NCBI GenBank assembly: GCA_023954045.1
Contig: JAMLIR010000003.1
Location: forward strand, 1-64,000
Reading direction: 5' to 3'
DNA: 64,000 nt
Origin: Burkholderiaceae bacterium
Lineage (GTDB): Bacteria > Pseudomonadota > Gammaproteobacteria > Burkholderiales > Burkholderiaceae_E
Shown here: piece by piece, positions 61,246 through 64,000 of the stretch
Position numbering within the stretch: the stretch's first letter is position 1
Layout: each line of letters begins with the position of its first letter
The notes under the pieces: model-generated
Told to the model about the DNA's origin: nothing
Database searches by the model: none
Seen by the model: the letters and a program-made list of their open reading frames with translations, nothing else
Made by a program: the position numbers and the translations under genes

Positions 61246-62565
61246 CTAACTCGATGCGGCGCGCGATTCGTCGTCGCCGCCCGACGCAGCGGGCGCGACG
61301 GGCGCGACGCGGTCGGGAAGCAGCTGGTCGATGATCGGCAGCAGGTGTTCGCGCTGAGCGGCCGGACCGTGCAGCAGGCTGGTCGGGCCGTGCAGGAACT
61401 TGGCGGTGAGCGCGTGCGCCAGCTGCTCGACGACCTGCTCGGCGGGTTCGCCGCGCGCGAGCGCGCGCCGCGCGCGCTCGAGTTCGGCGTGCCGGATCGC
61501 GTCGCCGCGCGCGTGCAGCGACCGGATCGCCGGCACCGCCTGGCGCGTCGCGAGCCACTGCATGAACGCGTCGACGCGGGTCTCGATGATCGCCTCGGCC
61601 TGCGCCACGGCGGCGCGCCGGTTCTCGTGGCCTGCTGCGACCTGCCGGCCGAGGTCGTCGACCGTGTACAGGAAAACGTCGTCGAGCCGGGCGACCTCGG
61701 CTTCGATGTCGCGCGGCACCGCAAGGTCGACCATGAACATCGGCTTGCGCCGGCGTGCCCGGGTCGCGCGCTCGACCATCCCCAGGCCGATGATCGGCAG
61801 GGAGCTCGCGGTACAGGAGACGACGATGTCGAACTGGTCGAGCCGGTCGGGCAATTCGGCCAGCCGCAGGCTCTCGGCGCCGAAGCGTTGCGCGAGCCTG
61901 CTCGCGCGGTCGATCGTGCGGTTGGCGACGGCTATGGCCTTCGGATGCTGGGCCGCGAAATGAGTCGCGGCGAGCTCGATCATCTCGCCGGCGCCGACGA
62001 ACAGCACGCGGGTCTCGCGCAGGTCCTCGAAGATGCGCCGCGCCAGCCGCACCGCGGCGGCGGCCATCGACACCGAATGCGCGCCGATCTCGGTGGTGCT
62101 GCGCACCTCCTTGGCCACCGCGAACGAGCGCTGGAACAGCTGGTGCAGGTGAGAGCCGAGCGCGCCGGCCTCGTGGGCGACGCGCGCGGCCTGCTTCATC
62201 TGCCCGAGGATCTGGGGCTCGCCGAGCACCATCGAGTCGAGTCCGGCGGCGACCCGGAACGCGTGTCGCACCGCGTCGCCGTTGGGCAGCGCGTACAGGT
62301 GCGAATGCAGCCCGTGGCCCTCGAGCTCGTGGCGGCGGTCGAGCCAGCCGGCGATCGCGACCTGCGCCTCGTGCGGCTGGCGCGTCGCACAGTAGATCTC
62401 GGTGCGGTTACAGGTGGACAGGATCGCCGACTCCGGGGCGACCGGATGCAGGCGCTCGCGCAGGTCGGCGAGCGCCGCCCGCAGCGTTTCGCCCGGGAAC
62501 GACACGCGCTCGCGCAGCGACAGCGGCGCGGTCTCGTGGTTCAGTCCGAGCGTGAGCAATTGCAT
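61246..62565 (-). CDS. hemA: Glutamyl-tRNA reductase
   Basis: A 439-residue glutamyl-tRNA reductase, the first step of tetrapyrrole synthesis by the C5 route. The catalytic cysteine is in [23 protein letters not shown] and the NADPH motif [14 protein letters not shown] are intact. ATG at 62565 is chosen because family proteins begin [14 protein letters not shown]; a longer GTG start would cross the inverted repeat at 62585-62614. A good -10 lies so close that the mRNA may be nearly leaderless. Followed by prfA. Confidence 0.94.
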   Translation of the reverse strand: MQLLTLGLNHETAPLSLRERVSFPGETLRAALADLRERLHPVAPESAILSTCNRTEIYCATRQPHEAQVAIAGWLDRRHELEGHGLHSHLYALPNGDAVRHAFRVAAGLDSMVLGEPQILGQMKQAARVAHEAGALGSHLHQLFQRSFAVAKEVRSTTEIGAHSVSMAAAAVRLARRIFEDLRETRVLFVGAGEMIELAATHFAAQHPKAIAVANRTIDRASRLAQRFGAESLRLAELPDRLDQFDIVVSCTASSLPIIGLGMVERATRARRRKPMFMVDLAVPRDIEAEVARLDDVFLYTVDDLGRQVAAGHENRRAAVAQAEAIIETRVDAFMQWLATRQAVPAIRSLHARGDAIRHAELERARRALARGEPAEQVVEQLAHALTAKFLHGPTSLLHGPAAQREHLLPIIDQLLPDRVAPVAPAASGGDDESRAASS

Positions 62566-62577
62566 AAGGGCTTGAAT

Positions 62578-62583
62578 ATTATC
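62578..62583 (-). promoter_or_regulatory. Likely -10 element of hemA
   Basis: GATAAT on the minus strand matches five of six -10 consensus bases. It lies only 12 bases before the ATG, and no ribosome binding site is seen between them. No convincing -35 is present because the inverted repeat occupies that place. Confidence 0.4.
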
Positions 62584-62584
62584 G

Positions 62585-62614
62585 GATTCCGGTCCTGCCG
62601 GGTTGACCGGAATC
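62585..62614. promoter_or_regulatory. 10-bp inverted repeat upstream of hemA
   Basis: GATTCCGGTC (62585-62594) and GACCGGAATC (62605-62614) are perfect complements with a ten-base spacer. The site covers the -35 region of the hemA promoter. It could be an operator, or a hairpin ending transcription from ilvA. Confidence 0.5.
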
Positions 62615-62752
62615 ACTCCGGCCGGCCATCTTGCGCTCGGGGCGCGTGCCTCGGTCGGCGCGCAGGGGGCGCCCGCCGCCCGCCACCCCCGAGCCGCCGC
62701 CTGCCGCGACCGCGCCGGGACCTGAACGCGGCAGCAGCGGGACGAACGCGCT

Positions 62753-64000
62753 TCAGGCCGCGTGCGCGCCCAGGAACAGCCGGTAGGCCGGGTGCTGGCT
62801 CTCGTCCCGGTGCGGATACCCGAGCGTCGCGAGGAACTCGCGGAACTGCTTCTTCTCGCCGGCCGGCACCTGGATCCCCACCAGGATGCGCCCGTAGTCC
62901 GCGCCGTGGTTTCGATAGTGGAACAGCGAGATGTTCCAGTTCGGGCTCATGCTGGACAGGAAGCGCATCAGCGCGCCGGGCCGCTCGGGGAACTCGAAGC
63001 TGTAGAGCAGCTCGTTCCTGGCCAGCGGGGAGTGGCCGCCGACCATGTGCCGCAGGTGCAGCTTGCCGAGCTCGTCGTCGGTCAGGTTCAGCGTGCGAAA
63101 CCCCGCACCCTCGAAGGCGTCTGCGATCTGCGTCGCCTCGCCGGGTCGCGAGATCTGGATTCCGACGAAGACGTGCGCCTGCGCCGGGTCGGCGATCCGG
63201 TAGTTGAACTCGGTGACGTTACGCGGCCCGACCGTCTCGCAGAAGCGGCGGAAGCTGCCACGCTCCTCGGGGATCGTCACCGCGAACACCGCCTCGCGCT
63301 TCTCGCCGATCTCGGCGCGCTCGGAGACGAAGCGCAGCCGGTCGAAGTTCATGTTCGCGCCGCAGGCCACCGCGACCAGCGTCTCGTCGTGCAGCCGTTC
63401 GCGCTCGACCCAGGCCTTCAGCCCCGCCACCGACAGCGCCCCGGCGGGCTCGAGGATCGAGCGCGTGTCCTGGAATACGTCCTTGATCGCCGCGCAGATC
63501 GCGTCGGTATCGACCACCACGACGTCGTCGAGCAGCGCACGGCACAAGCGGAACGTCTCTTCGCCGACCTTCTTGACCGCGGTGCCGTCCGAGAACAGAC
63601 CGACGTCGTGCAATTCGACGCGCCGCCCCGCCCTGATCGACCGCGCCATCGCGTCGGAGTCGGTCGTCTGCACGCCGATCACGCGCACCTCGGGACGCAC
63701 CTGCTTGACGTAGGCGGCGATCCCGGCCGCCAGCCCGCCGCCGCCGATCGCCACGAAGATCGCGTGGATCGGGCCCTGGTGCTGGCGCAGGATCTCCATG
63801 CCGATCGTGCCCTGTCCCGCGATCACGTCCGGGTCGTCGAACGGGTGCACGAAGGTGAGCCCCTCGCGCGCCTGAAGCCCGGCCGCGGCCGCCGCGGCGT
63901 CGCTGTACGACTCGCCGCTGAGCACCACCTCGCCACCCAGCGCGCGCACCGCGTCGATCTTGACCTGTGGCGTCGTGACCGGCATCACGATCACCGCCCG
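62753..64000 (-). CDS. ilvA: Threonine ammonia-lyase, biosynthetic, 3' part
   Basis: The last 415 residues of a PLP-dependent threonine deaminase; the N terminus, including the PLP lysine, lies past the window edge. Visible catalytic-domain segments are [31 protein letters not shown] and the glycine loop [16 protein letters not shown]. The C-terminal half has two ACT-like regulatory domains ([20 protein letters not shown] and [20 protein letters not shown]), which give isoleucine control in this family. It makes 2-oxobutanoate for isoleucine synthesis. It is in the same direction as hemA, 187 bases upstream. Confidence 0.92.
   Translation of the reverse strand, partial: RAVIVMPVTTPQVKIDAVRALGGEVVLSGESYSDAAAAAAGLQAREGLTFVHPFDDPDVIAGQGTIGMEILRQHQGPIHAIFVAIGGGGLAAGIAAYVKQVRPEVRVIGVQTTDSDAMARSIRAGRRVELHDVGLFSDGTAVKKVGEETFRLCRALLDDVVVVDTDAICAAIKDVFQDTRSILEPAGALSVAGLKAWVERERLHDETLVAVACGANMNFDRLRFVSERAEIGEKREAVFAVTIPEERGSFRRFCETVGPRNVTEFNYRIADPAQAHVFVGIQISRPGEATQIADAFEGAGFRTLNLTDDELGKLHLRHMVGGHSPLARNELLYSFEFPERPGALMRFLSSMSPNWNISLFHYRNHGADYGRILVGIQVPAGEKKQFREFLATLGYPHRDESQHPAYRLFLGAHAA

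Noticed and set aside
59869..63207. Open frame of 1112 residues on the plus strand across prmC, prfA and hemA
   Set aside because: It is antisense to three essential, well-conserved genes and shows only biased shadow composition.

Overview
The window is about 64 kb of GC-rich, densely coding bacterial DNA. The block hemA-prfA-prmC-grxD-ubiX on the minus strand, a Bug/TctC-type periplasmic binding protein, an Mla-type lipid transporter and DUF1800/DUF1501 exported proteins together suggest a betaproteobacterium of the order Burkholderiales. That placement is inferred from gene content and order, not from a marker-gene comparison. I see no rRNA, tRNA, CRISPR array, insertion sequence or phage module.

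Layout. (1) 1-6847, plus strand: the end of a succinate dehydrogenase/fumarate reductase iron-sulfur subunit, two cytochrome b-type anchors, a TctC protein, a two-subunit class I fumarase/tartrate dehydratase, an FrdA-like flavoprotein and a thiamine-diphosphate enzyme. (2) 6882-9307: a TauE/SafE permease and an FAD/NAD(P)-binding protein. (3) 9201-16638: a TetR regulator with a perfect inverted-repeat operator, divergent from a hyuA-hyuB-VOC-CoA ligase-SDR operon. (4) 16700-23338: a sulfolactate-type catabolic cluster (suyA, suyB, slcC-like, comC-like and an ornithine cyclodeaminase homologue) divergent from a GntR regulator and an enolase-superfamily enzyme. (5) 23339-38170: a block of visibly different base and codon use, with a MocR regulator divergent from a peptide-type ABC transporter, a ThDP enzyme, a small/large subunit pair resembling N,N-dimethylformamidase, an aldehyde dehydrogenase, a second enolase-superfamily enzyme and a DGC-domain protein. 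(6) 38296-41158, minus strand: MaoC plus two acyl-CoA dehydrogenase-like subunits.

(7) 41283-50545 is a one-carbon and methionine region. Two copies of a module made of a SAM-methyltransferase-fold protein and a short MetF-like protein flank metY, metA and fhs, with 5-formyl-THF cyclo-ligase next to the second copy. The two methyltransferase-like genes are preceded by the same -35/-10 hexamers at the same spacing, and one copy has an added N-terminal helix-turn-helix. (8) 50628-54127: mlaE-mlaF-mlaD plus an auxiliary lipoprotein. (9) 54267-57409: a DUF1800 lipoprotein and a Tat-exported DUF1501 protein. (10) 57429-64000, minus strand: a small membrane protein, a universal stress protein, ubiX, grxD, prmC, prfA, hemA and the 3' part of ilvA.

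The strongest candidates for undescribed biology are the duplicated methyltransferase-like/MetF-like modules with matching promoters and the dimethylformamidase-like operon. Assignments rest on motif recognition from the translated sequence; no database search was run.
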